DNA from: Nostoc sp. CHAB 5824
GTDB taxonomy: Bacteria > Cyanobacteriota > Cyanobacteriia > Cyanobacteriales > Nostocaceae
NCBI RefSeq assembly: GCF_020829665.1
Contig: NZ_JAIVFT010000009.1
Coordinates: 189,348 to 253,347, forward strand
Reading direction: 5' to 3'
DNA length: 64,000 nt
Shown: in pieces, positions 43,337 through 50,752 of the stretch
How positions within the stretch are numbered: position 1 is the stretch's first letter
How the letters are laid out: every line of letters begins with the position of its first letter
Position numbers and translations under genes: made by a program
The notes under the pieces: model-generated
Databases searched by the model: none
What the model was told of the DNA's origin: nothing
The model's input: the letters and a program-made list of their open reading frames with translations, nothing else

Positions 43337-43596
43337 GAATATGTTAAGCCAAGCTCTGGAGCATCTAATTCAAGAGATTGAAATAGCATAGAGCGAACTG
43401 CGGGGTCAAAATCTTCTAGTTCTACATCACTTATTTTAATTTCGGAATCACCAAGAAGTTCTTCTGCGGGTGGATAATCAAATATCACGCCAATCTTCTG
43501 TTGCGTTTTGTCGTGATACCACCATCTACCGTTTTCAATCAGGCGAAATACGATTTCAATTCTATCTCCGCAATATATGAACCAAAAGCTTCTCAT
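43333..43596 (-). CDS. Small acidic protein, last gene of a reversed island
   Basis: 87 residues, strongly acidic in the second half (ELLGDSEIKISDVELEDFDP). The start looks beta-rich (SFWFIYCGDRIEIVFRLIENGRWWYHD). It overlaps the upstream 586-residue gene by four bases (ATGA). A small acidic partner coupled to a large protein recalls immunity or antitoxin proteins, but no family is recognised. Confidence 0.6.
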   Translation of the reverse strand: MRSFWFIYCGDRIEIVFRLIENGRWWYHDKTQQKIGVIFDYPPAEELLGDSEIKISDVELEDFDPAVRSMLFQSLELDAPELGLTYS

Positions 43597-45353
43597 GATA
43601 ACGTCCCCGCTACTTTATTCATTATAGTTTCGGTATTGTATAAAAGGTTACGTTTATAGCTATCTTCAGCAATTCTTTGCAGTTCTTTCATTGCCGAAGC
43701 ACCATGTGAAGATTCAAGAACTGCGATCGCGCCCCGTGCATTGTACTTATGGATTTCGGCATTCATTCTTGGTCGAGACTTGGAATAATCCTGGCTTTCC
43801 TGGTGTCCCTTATCAAAACTAAGGTAGCCATTGGATTTGTCGTAGATAGCAAGAGCTTCTGCTTCACTCAACTTTGAAAGTCGCTCTGCTTCCTCTCGTT
43901 TAGCAGTTTTGTCGCTGATTTGTTGATCGACCGAGCCTTTTTCCCGCAAGAGTTTTTGACTGGTTTGGACTTTAGTACTTAAATCTCTCGCGTCTTGTTC
44001 TAACTTATCTCTAGCCGCTTTAGCCGTCGCTTTATCAGGATAACCATTGGCATCTGGAAATTTGGCATTCAGCTTAATGGCATTCTTTTGAGATTCCAGT
44101 GTCACCTTGTCTGATTTCCACTGCTGCAAGTCGGATTCTAGGGTTGTGAAAGCTTGATGTTCGTCAAGTGCCTTCTGGGTTTTATCTAGGGACTTTTGTA
44201 CAGCTTTGCGCTCATCCCTAGCCGTTTGCAGTTCTTTGTCTTGCTCAGGTGTTAGTCCTTTGTTTTTGACTGGAACGCCATTTTTATTGGGAGTAGTGTA
44301 TTTTGCTTCAACCGCATCATGAGTTGCAATCTGAGACTGGGTGATCGCAATTTCACCTTGCAATTTACTTTCGTAAGCTTTGGGATCTTGTTTGCGCTCT
44401 CTTAGTTCAACAAGCTCAGTTTCTAGTTTCGCTGCTTTGGCAGTATTGGTAGTGTTAATTTCAGCGACTTTTGACTTAATTTTTTCCTTAATAGCAACTG
44501 ATTCGTTGTCATTAAATTTGTAGTAATGAAGATGAGTTGCGGTGTCATCTCCACTGTGAGCGCCGTCCATAAGTTCGATGAACTGGGTGTTTCGTCCGTG
44601 CTTGGTTGAATTCCAGTGTTCAGGTATCACCTCCATCTCAATATCACCAGTTTGGGGATTGCGAAAGTAGCGAACACTTGCTGGAGTTACCCTGCCATTA
44701 GTGTCTACGTAGACATTGTTATAAATGTGATGGTGTTCAATGCCATCAGAGAGAGATTTCTTCACCTCAGTTTTAGTTACATCTAAGTAATCACTGGGAT
44801 TTTTGGAAGACTCCCCATTTATCACATGAGAAATTGAACGCAACATCAATTCGTTGGCGATCGCATCCTCCCCAATCTCCTTCATATTTTTCACGGTGGG
44901 AGCGCCAAAAATGGAAGCTGTTCTCTCGCCACCATCGAAGGCTGTGTCACGAAATACTAATTGCTGACGTTGGGTATAAAGTGCTTCCATAGCTTTCACT
45001 CGTTGCTCTGCCACATCCAAATCAGGATCTTTAAGCAGGTTGCTATTACTGTTACGGAGTGTTTGTTCGATTGATGCAAGTCTGTCCGGTTTGAGTCCAC
45101 TTTTTTGAAGTTCGGCGGCTTCGTCTTCTAGCTTGGAGCGAGGCACTCGTCCGTTAAGGTGATATTCAAGGTCACGCTGGGCGCTTTCTATTTCACGTAG
45201 TCTGAGGAGATCAGATGTGGGGTTGGATTTAAGAGCGTTTAACTCTGCTTCGATTTCTGTCAGTCGTTGTCGCTGGTTAGTGATGTTTGCTTTCTGTGCC
45301 TGAATGTGGTGCTGGGCGAACGCGGATAAGTCTTTTTCTTCAAGGCAGGGCAT
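43593..45353 (-). CDS. Large coiled-coil protein of a reversed cargo island
   Basis: 586 residues. Coiled coils fill residues ~5-110 and ~295-490 (RQRLTEIEAELNALKSN; KLETELVELRERKQDPKAYE). Between them a compact region has many His: GIEHHHIYNNVYVDTNGRVT, PEHWNSTKHGRNTQF, DTATHLHYYKF. The C-terminal ~80 residues are again compact (LSFDKGHQESQDYSKSRPRM). No family recognised. Orientation opposite to all virion genes and its own promoter region suggest cargo rather than structure; toxin-like activity is only a guess. Confidence 0.6.
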   Translation of the reverse strand: MPCLEEKDLSAFAQHHIQAQKANITNQRQRLTEIEAELNALKSNPTSDLLRLREIESAQRDLEYHLNGRVPRSKLEDEAAELQKSGLKPDRLASIEQTLRNSNSNLLKDPDLDVAEQRVKAMEALYTQRQQLVFRDTAFDGGERTASIFGAPTVKNMKEIGEDAIANELMLRSISHVINGESSKNPSDYLDVTKTEVKKSLSDGIEHHHIYNNVYVDTNGRVTPASVRYFRNPQTGDIEMEVIPEHWNSTKHGRNTQFIELMDGAHSGDDTATHLHYYKFNDNESVAIKEKIKSKVAEINTTNTAKAAKLETELVELRERKQDPKAYESKLQGEIAITQSQIATHDAVEAKYTTPNKNGVPVKNKGLTPEQDKELQTARDERKAVQKSLDKTQKALDEHQAFTTLESDLQQWKSDKVTLESQKNAIKLNAKFPDANGYPDKATAKAARDKLEQDARDLSTKVQTSQKLLREKGSVDQQISDKTAKREEAERLSKLSEAEALAIYDKSNGYLSFDKGHQESQDYSKSRPRMNAEIHKYNARGAIAVLESSHGASAMKELQRIAEDSYKRNLLYNTETIMNKVAGTLS

Positions 45354-45388
45354 GGGCTAGGGCTGCGGGAGTGCAACCCTAGCATTCC

Positions 45389-45673
45389 CTAAGCGGCTGG
45401 AACCATCAATCGTGAGCCTGTATTGGCTTGAAGCACCGCAAACAGAAAATCTTGCGTTGTTGAGTTACTCAACCGTTGATGAGTGTATGCATTGCGGATA
45501 GATTGAAACCGACTACCAACCGATTCTACATCGCACAATTCATCAAAAACACTCCTTTCAACACCTGAATAATCGTATGCAGTTCCACTGCGAAAAACAA
45601 TGCGGAGAGTGCCGTCTTGGCGAAATGCGATTAGGCGAATTGCTGTAGAGTTAACCAGTTGAACTTCAAACAT
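45389..45673 (-). CDS. KTSC-domain protein
   Basis: 94 residues. The order VNSTAIRLIAFRQDGTLRIV, FRSGTAYDYSGVERSVFDEL and GSRFQSIRNAYTHQRL follows the KTSC domain (short beta domain with a conserved RSG-x-Y-Y-GV motif). KTSC proteins occur in phages and in lysyl-tRNA-synthetase tails; their role is unclear. It is the first gene of the reversed island and faces an RHH gene across a palindromic operator. Confidence 0.7.
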   Translation of the reverse strand: MFEVQLVNSTAIRLIAFRQDGTLRIVFRSGTAYDYSGVERSVFDELCDVESVGSRFQSIRNAYTHQRLSNSTTQDFLFAVLQANTGSRLMVPAA

Positions 45674-45737
45674 ATATTTTCTCCAAAAATATTAAAAGGC
45701 GGGTCGTAGCGTTTTGCCCTTATAGTTGCTATCATAA

Positions 45738-45749
45738 CACGTATACGTG
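45738..45749. promoter_or_regulatory. Palindromic operator CACGTATACGTG
   Basis: A perfect 12-bp palindrome lies between the divergent KTSC gene and RHH gene, in an AT-rich promoter-like gap of about 95 bp. Confidence 0.55.
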
Positions 45750-45767
45750 ATTAGTCAAGGTTATTTT

Positions 45768-45956
45768 ATGAATGACAGCAAGCGCATTAAAGGCGTTGGG
45801 CTTGGAACAACAGATAAGCAAGCTCCAATTTGTGTGAAACTTCCTCCAGATATAGATACTGTGGTGCGAAGCCTCCCCAACCGCTCGGATAAAATCAGAC
45901 AGTGGATTATTGAAGGGATGCGGCGAGAAGGGCTTTTGCCGTCAGGGGAACCTTAG
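45768..45956 (+). CDS. RHH-like regulator of the reversed island
   Basis: 62 residues from the ATG at 45768 (AAGG upstream). The pattern is APICVKLPPDIDTVVRSLPNRSDKIRQWIIEGMRREGLL, a strand followed by helices as in RHH repressors. It sits at the divergent promoter of the KTSC/coiled-coil unit, which suggests that the island carries its own repressor. Confidence 0.6.
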   Translation: MNDSKRIKGVGLGTTDKQAPICVKLPPDIDTVVRSLPNRSDKIRQWIIEGMRREGLLPSGEP

Positions 45957-45982
45957 AAGCATAAATCTCAAGGCTTCCCCTG

Positions 45983-47143
45983 ATGCCACTACAGTTCACG
46001 GAGCAAGAATACAAATTAGTTGGGCTATACATCACGCGACTGCTTAGTGACAAGCTAGAGTTTGCCGAAAATGACAGCATAAAAATCACCGACCCACAGC
46101 TGTTACTAGAACTGCGAGACATTCTCGAAACTCAGTACCAGGATGGGTTAAGCGCAATAACTGAAGCTCAATTAGGCTCTGACGACAGCTTTAGCGGCAT
46201 CTTCGAGGACAAAATTAGCTCCAAGCTGACCAAGCGATTTAAATTTGCGATCGCCGGTAGGCGTGCCGCAGGTATCGCGCCGGATGACGAAATCTCTTAC
46301 AGCCTGCTCAATGCCTTGGAAGTGGCGAATTTTACAGAGGATGAACAGCTGGACTTTGCGACCAAAAAAGCTAGCAATTGCACAAAAGGGATTGCTTGTG
46401 GTGGATCATGTATCTCTGCCAAGAAAACCTGTAGGAAAACTGCTGACGCTGGAACTAAGAAAAAGATTGCTGAGGTGAAGAAGAAAGCGTTGGGTGCTAA
46501 TGTAACCAAGAGTGCTACCACTGAATTAAAAGAATCTGCAAAAACTGGTGGTTCTGGTGCTGCTAGTGGAGGCGATACAAAGCCTCCTGATAAGTCTAAA
46601 TCTGTTAATAAAGTTGCAGATGTTAAACGCAGTCGTTCTTCAAAGAATGATGTTCCTGACGCAGAAAAGGAAAGAATAGCATTGGAAGCTGACAAAAAAA
46701 AGAGTAAAATGACTGAAAAAACACCAGAATATATCACTAAAAACTTTGAGCAAAACCTGAAAGAAGTAACGGATTTAAGGTCTGCTGGTGAGAAAGAAGT
46801 TAATATTCAAATAGCTGGCGCAATAGATAGGGCTGATGCCTTACGGCGCTCTGTGGCATCCGGTAGGCCACAATCCATAGCAGAATCATTGCCTGAAGCT
46901 ATTACCAAGCTAAGAGATTCTTCAGACGATTCGCCCATAGGTAAGTTTTCTAAAGCTACTTTGGAATACGCTCGACTTCAGTATGATAAGTTACCTGAAG
47001 AATTCAAGCGCGAATGGGCAAATAATCAGTACACAGGATTCAAAAAGTTTGGAAAATTCAATCAACAGCTTTATGACAATTTTGCTAACAAAAGTTTAAC
47101 TCATAAAACAATTGCAGATGACTTAAAAAAATATGTTGATTAA
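45983..47143 (+). CDS. Phage head-region protein with CTKGxxCGxSCI motif
   Basis: 386 residues. The N-terminal ~120 residues are helical (FTEQEYKLVGLYITRLLSDK). A Cys cluster NCTKGIACGGSCISAKKTCR follows; the same motif is familiar from cyanobacterial phage-like minor head proteins. A Lys/Ser-rich linker leads to a helical C-terminal region (KEVTDLRSAGEKEVNIQIAG; LEYARLQYDKLPEEFKREWA). The function is unknown. Position between portal and F-like gene suggests a capsid-associated role. Confidence 0.6.
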   Translation: MPLQFTEQEYKLVGLYITRLLSDKLEFAENDSIKITDPQLLLELRDILETQYQDGLSAITEAQLGSDDSFSGIFEDKISSKLTKRFKFAIAGRRAAGIAPDDEISYSLLNALEVANFTEDEQLDFATKKASNCTKGIACGGSCISAKKTCRKTADAGTKKKIAEVKKKALGANVTKSATTELKESAKTGGSGAASGGDTKPPDKSKSVNKVADVKRSRSSKNDVPDAEKERIALEADKKKSKMTEKTPEYITKNFEQNLKEVTDLRSAGEKEVNIQIAGAIDRADALRRSVASGRPQSIAESLPEAITKLRDSSDDSPIGKFSKATLEYARLQYDKLPEEFKREWANNQYTGFKKFGKFNQQLYDNFANKSLTHKTIADDLKKYVD

Positions 47144-47181
47144 TACTTAATTTCACTACTGCCAGTGGAAATCTTAACCCC

Positions 47182-47967
47182 ATGCCAGAAACCATTGACC
47201 CATTTCGCTTACCATTCTCGGAAGCAATCCAGTATTACAAATCCAAATTGCCTCTACCGTCCCTTGCCTGGGACACGTTTGCTGATGCAGCCACCGATTA
47301 CGCCTTCACATTGGCGAATGTCACTTCCGCCGAACTCCTGGGCGATGTCTACAAACTGGTGCTGAGTGGGCTGGAGAATGGTGACAGCTACGGCGAATTT
47401 AAGAAGGGATTTGACAAAGCGATAGATAAGGCGGGGTGGAATCCGGCGAATCGCCCATACAGAACTGCACTCATCTTCAATCAAAATCTTCGTAACGCCT
47501 ATCAGGCGGGGCGCTATAAGCAAATGAGTGACCCGGAGGTGTTGAAGCTCAGACCGTATTGGCGTTATCAGCACGGCGATTCACGAGTGCCGCGACCTGC
47601 ACATTTATCACTTGATGGTAAAATTTACCCAGCAGACAGCCCATTTTGGCAGACGTGTTTTGCCCCCAATGGATTCGGGTGCAGATGCCGAATTTTTTCT
47701 CTGTCACAACGGGAAATCGAGCGAGAAGGGCTAAGTGTTGACACTCCGCCACAGGAGACAGTCGGTATTCGGGACAAGGTGACAGGAGAGTTGAAGCGTG
47801 TTCCAGCTATAAATGGGCAACCGATAGCGGAGCCTGGATTTACAACTATTCCAGGAAGTTCAGACGCACAAAGTAGAGAAGAAATTCTTCAAAGAGGACT
47901 GGAGCGCCTACCCCCCGCGCTGCGAGAACAGGCGATCCAGGCTGTCAAAAATCGACAATCTACTTAA
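47182..47967 (+). CDS. Phage Mu F-like minor head protein (SPP1 gp7 family)
   Basis: 261 residues. The family core is present: YGEFKKGFDKAIDKAGWNP, TALIFNQNLRNAYQAGRYKQ, YWRYQHGDSRVPRPAHLSLDGKIYPADSPFW, and FAPNGFGCRCRIFSLSQREIE with the Cys pair that ends the domain. Such proteins connect to the portal and may help genome ejection. A variable C-terminal tail (EPGFTTIPGSS..PPALREQAIQAVKNRQ) is repeated in the remnant just downstream. Confidence 0.85.
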   Translation: MPETIDPFRLPFSEAIQYYKSKLPLPSLAWDTFADAATDYAFTLANVTSAELLGDVYKLVLSGLENGDSYGEFKKGFDKAIDKAGWNPANRPYRTALIFNQNLRNAYQAGRYKQMSDPEVLKLRPYWRYQHGDSRVPRPAHLSLDGKIYPADSPFWQTCFAPNGFGCRCRIFSLSQREIEREGLSVDTPPQETVGIRDKVTGELKRVPAINGQPIAEPGFTTIPGSSDAQSREEILQRGLERLPPALREQAIQAVKNRQST

Positions 47968-47972
47968 GATAC

Positions 47973-48129
47973 CTGCAAGCCCATCGGCGAACCAGGATTC
48001 TCAACTATCCCTGGTGGTAGCAGCCCGTCTCAGAAAAAGGCCATACTAGAGCAGGCAATGCAGAAGTTGCCGCCGCAGTTACAAGAGCAGGTTAGAAAGG
48101 AGTTAGCCAGACGTGACAACACTGGATGA
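47973..48129 (+). pseudogene. Remnant of a second F-like protein C-terminus
   Basis: The sequence after the stop at 47967 reads PIGEPGFSTIPGGSSPSQKK, then AILEQAMQKLPPQLQEQVRK, in one frame. It closely repeats the tail of the F-like protein (EPGFTTIPGSS..LERLPPALREQ). No start or core domain is present. It ends at the TGA 48127-48129, overlapping the next gene. It is a leftover from recombination between related phages or from a partial tandem duplication. Confidence 0.75.
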
Positions 48130-48337
48130 AATGTTGCAAGGCATAGAAATCATTCGCCGCTATGAACCAAACCCGAAAATTACTTTAGGGCGTGATTTTG
48201 AAACCTCGCGCGGTGTTGTTTTTATTGGCGATTACGCCTCTTGCTATATGCAAATGACGGATGATTTGAGGGAGCAAATGAAATTACTCAACTGGTATGG
48301 CACATTTGATGGTTGGACACATTTAGTTGATGAATAA
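48113..48337 (+). CDS. Small hypothetical phage protein
   Basis: 74 residues from a GTG (MTTLDEMLQGIEIIRRYEPN..RGVVFIGDYASCYMQMTDDL). The start lies inside the F-like remnant, with AAAGGAG 10 bp before. No family recognised. The stop overlaps the next ATG (TAATG). Confidence 0.55.
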   Translation: MTTLDEMLQGIEIIRRYEPNPKITLGRDFETSRGVVFIGDYASCYMQMTDDLREQMKLLNWYGTFDGWTHLVDE

Positions 48338-48849
48338 TGGCAGGTAAAATGATCTCTATCAGGCAACGCAGGAGAAATCGGCACAGAGCCAAAGCTGCAC
48401 AAAAAGGAGCCAATAAACCTTTACTCTTGCAGCTCACTCTTGGCATCGATTTCACCAAGGTGGATGAGGCTTTTGTTCGAGCAAAGAACGCAATGACGAA
48501 ACTCTCTGAAACAATGGCACTTCCTGAGTTTCAAAAGAGCGTGAACGATGCATGGCAGAATCTTGTGCGTCTTGTTCCGCTTGGAATTAGTCAACTAGAG
48601 CTTACGGACACTGGAACGCTTCGCAAAGCCTTTAACTTTGAGCCAGCAAAGGCAATGCTTGTTGCTGATCGAGAAGCTGAATTACTTCGTCAATACGAAC
48701 TAGCTCACCATCGGCATCAACTGGATCAGATTCAAGAGGATGATTGCTTGGGCAATCCTTCGTGCAATTTCAATGCGCGATCGCCTCATCTACAATGTAC
48801 TGTTAATCCAAGTGGCAATTGTGCAACTTGTCGGCACTTTGAGATTTAA
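48337..48849 (+). CDS. Protein with DUF6464-like Cys-rich tail
   Basis: 170 residues. The start is very basic (KMISIRQRRRNRHRAKAAQK). The middle is helical, and the end CNFNARSPHLQCTVNPSGNC..C matches the tail of the 36179 product. The two N-terminal domains are different, so the Cys tail is a mobile module within this element. Role unknown; a metal site is likely. Confidence 0.6.
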   Translation: MAGKMISIRQRRRNRHRAKAAQKGANKPLLLQLTLGIDFTKVDEAFVRAKNAMTKLSETMALPEFQKSVNDAWQNLVRLVPLGISQLELTDTGTLRKAFNFEPAKAMLVADREAELLRQYELAHHRHQLDQIQEDDCLGNPSCNFNARSPHLQCTVNPSGNCATCRHFEI

Positions 48850-48851
48850 AT

Positions 48852-49316
48852 ATGTCAGCAACCATAACAGTTTTACTTAACATCAAAGACAATCCAGAAC
48901 TAGTTAATCAATTAATTGAGGCAGTGCAATCGCTCTCCCAGGTGCAGCAATCGCGATTGCCCCTTATTCAGTCATGGGATGAATTTAAGGCGTTGATTAA
49001 GCGGTTTGACCGGCAGTTATTTCCTTTGATTCAAGGGTTTACACTTAATAGCGGTAACTCAGATAAAGGCGATCTTTCTTGTGAGGTGGAGCTAAGAGAT
49101 CCACTGGCGAAACTCTGGATTGATTCATACAAACGCGTCGCAGTCACAATTAGCCCACGAGGAAATGAGTATAAAGAATTGGAGGGAATGGAGGTCAGTA
49201 CCAAGCCCGATTACTTAATAGAAGCAGAAAGTAGCACCCCTGAAGAAAGGGATCTGGAAAGCCTTGAGTTCAAAGAGTCGATATTGGCAGCAAGAGCAGC
49301 GAATCATGAAAGCTAG
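48852..49316 (+). CDS. Hypothetical phage-region protein
   Basis: 154 residues (ITVLLNIKDNPELVNQLIEAVQSLSQV..). An alpha/beta start is followed by an acidic helical end (STPEERDLESLEFKESILAARA). No family recognised. It lies 3 bp after the preceding gene and overlaps the next by 11 bp, so it belongs to the same short operon. Confidence 0.55.
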   Translation: MSATITVLLNIKDNPELVNQLIEAVQSLSQVQQSRLPLIQSWDEFKALIKRFDRQLFPLIQGFTLNSGNSDKGDLSCEVELRDPLAKLWIDSYKRVAVTISPRGNEYKELEGMEVSTKPDYLIEAESSTPEERDLESLEFKESILAARAANHES

Positions 49317-49590
49317 AGAACTTGTCCAAATTCTGCTTCAGAATCCAGAACTTGAAGTGGTTGTGTCTGGGTATGAGGCGAGGCTTAATCCGGTCAAAAC
49401 AGTTATAAAAACAAAGATTAAACCAGCCTCTGATCGTAGCTCCTACTATGGAGAATATGACCATCTTGGTACTAGGGCGTTTTCAGAAAATTCACAAGAT
49501 TCAGCAACGGCTCTGTACATCGGCTACAGCGAGGGAATTGGCGATGGAATTGATACAGTTGTTGGTGAAGTTTTAACAAGTCAGGATTAA
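49306..49590 (+). CDS. Hypothetical phage-region protein
   Basis: 94 residues from the ATG at 49306 (MKARELVQILLQNPELEVVVSGYEA), preferred over an upstream in-frame start that lies deep inside the previous gene. The opening resembles small proteins of tailed phages with an N-terminal helix and strand. No function can be given. It overlaps the convergent 49573 gene by 18 bp. Confidence 0.55.
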   Translation: MKARELVQILLQNPELEVVVSGYEARLNPVKTVIKTKIKPASDRSSYYGEYDHLGTRAFSENSQDSATALYIGYSEGIGDGIDTVVGEVLTSQD

Positions 49591-49965
49591 CTCATACAAA
49601 TTCTGCCATTCCTCCAAACTCAAAAACCTCTCTCCATGATGGTAAATCCACCAACCACCACAGGAGCCAGATAAATTTCTCAGCATCTCTCTTGTTTCTT
49701 GTTCAATGACAGCGCCGCCCCACTCTTGGTGCTTACCAAGCGCGGCTTCCCACAACACGTATTCTGTGCCATTCATCCACATAGCCATCCACGCCTCTGT
49801 GGAAATGCCAGTCATTAAATCTAGCAACGCTTGTGCGCTCTCATGCGATCGCGATTTTTGGGACTCGAAATTGATGTATTCATCCTCCTGATACCCCCAC
49901 TTGTAAGGATTGTTGTTGCGAGGGAGGAGTTTGTCGTATTCTTTATCACTGGGGAACTTCACCAT
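49573..49965 (-). CDS. Reversed small gene, hypothetical (second cargo island)
   Basis: 130 residues. Trp-rich (STEAWMAMWMNGTEYVLWEA; CGGWWIYHHGERFLSLEEW), a pattern seen in many small uncharacterised cyanobacterial proteins. The 5' end overlaps the stop of the 49959 gene by 7 bp, so the two form a pair. Orientation is opposite to the virion genes. No family recognised. Confidence 0.6.
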   Translation of the reverse strand: MVKFPSDKEYDKLLPRNNNPYKWGYQEDEYINFESQKSRSHESAQALLDLMTGISTEAWMAMWMNGTEYVLWEAALGKHQEWGGAVIEQETREMLRNLSGSCGGWWIYHHGERFLSLEEWQNLYELILTC

Positions 49966-50219
49966 CTGTAAGTCAACCCCGCTTCTAAGCAGATAGGAAA
50001 CAAACCTCTGGCTTCCTGCTCTGAAATCTTGTTTCCATAGTCAGCGATCGCGTCCAGTGTCCAGTCAGCATCGCCTCGATAAACCGCGTAATCGTCGTTA
50101 TTGCCAATCCGAGCAACGTAACCAAACGTCTCTTCAAGGCGATACAGCCTAGCTTTGGGTTGCAAGTCATCTAGATTTGCATTGTTCCACTGGATGTAGT
50201 TCGTTTTCACTTCACTCAT
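49959..50219 (-). CDS. Reversed small gene, hypothetical (second cargo island)
   Basis: 86 residues from the ATG at 50219 (MSEVKTNYIQWNNANLDDLQ); an upstream in-frame codon at 50264 would overlap the gpG-like gene. The product has an acidic, beta-rich composition (FGYVARIGNNDDYAVYRGDADW). First gene of a two-gene minus-strand unit. Function unknown. Confidence 0.6.
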   Translation of the reverse strand: MSEVKTNYIQWNNANLDDLQPKARLYRLEETFGYVARIGNNDDYAVYRGDADWTLDAIADYGNKISEQEARGLFPICLEAGLTYRW

Positions 50220-50253
50220 AGGGGAATTCTCGTGGTGTAGCACTTTCCGTATT

Positions 50254-50682
50254 ATGGCTGACATCGTTATTACTCTTGATGACCTCGCTGCCCGTCACGG
50301 ACTCGAAAAAATAGAACACCGGCTGCATAATCTCCGCCCAGCTTTTGCCTCAATGGGCGAATATATGGTGCGCCGGACTGAGCAGAATTTCAAAGGCGAA
50401 CATGACCCTGATGGCGTAGCGTGGGCCCCATTGTCGGCTGCCTATCGCAAACGCAAGCGCGGAACCAAAATACTCACGGAATCCGGCAGGCTCAGGGCAT
50501 CTATCACCTACCGTGCCGATGGTACTCAGGTAGTAGTGGGCTGCAACACCAAGTATGCTCGCGCTCATCAATTTGGATACCCTAAGCGCAATTTACCAGC
50601 ACGCCCATTTTTGGGGGCATCGGTAGAGGATGAACGCGAACTAGGGGAGATTTTGCTGGACTACCTCAAGGGACAGCCATAG
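50254..50682 (+). CDS. Phage virion morphogenesis protein (Mu gpG-like)
   Basis: 142 residues. The pattern MGEYMVRRTEQNFKGEHDPDGVAWAPLSAAYRKRKR followed by TKILTESGRLRASITYRADG, YARAHQFGYPKRNLPARPFLG is the signature of the Mu gpG/virion morphogenesis family, which acts in head-tail completion. The length is normal. It follows the F-like gene with only small genes between, as in Mu. Confidence 0.9.
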   Translation: MADIVITLDDLAARHGLEKIEHRLHNLRPAFASMGEYMVRRTEQNFKGEHDPDGVAWAPLSAAYRKRKRGTKILTESGRLRASITYRADGTQVVVGCNTKYARAHQFGYPKRNLPARPFLGASVEDERELGEILLDYLKGQP

Positions 50683-50683
50683 C

Positions 50684-50706
50684 TATCTGGCGGATTCCGC
50701 CAGATA
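50684..50706. repeat. Element palindrome, copy 6
   Basis: TATCTGGCGGA palindrome starting 2 bp after the gpG-like stop. Eight bases later comes TGGGAACTCTAGC (50714-50726), the motif also seen before the portal gene. Confidence 0.95.
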
Positions 50707-50752
50707 GAAAACTTGGGAACTCTAGCCCAAGCCTTTAGCTCATCCCCTTGTT

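Noticed and set aside
19702..50706. Palindromes as rho-independent terminators
   Set aside because: None is followed by a T-run on either strand and one lies inside a gene.
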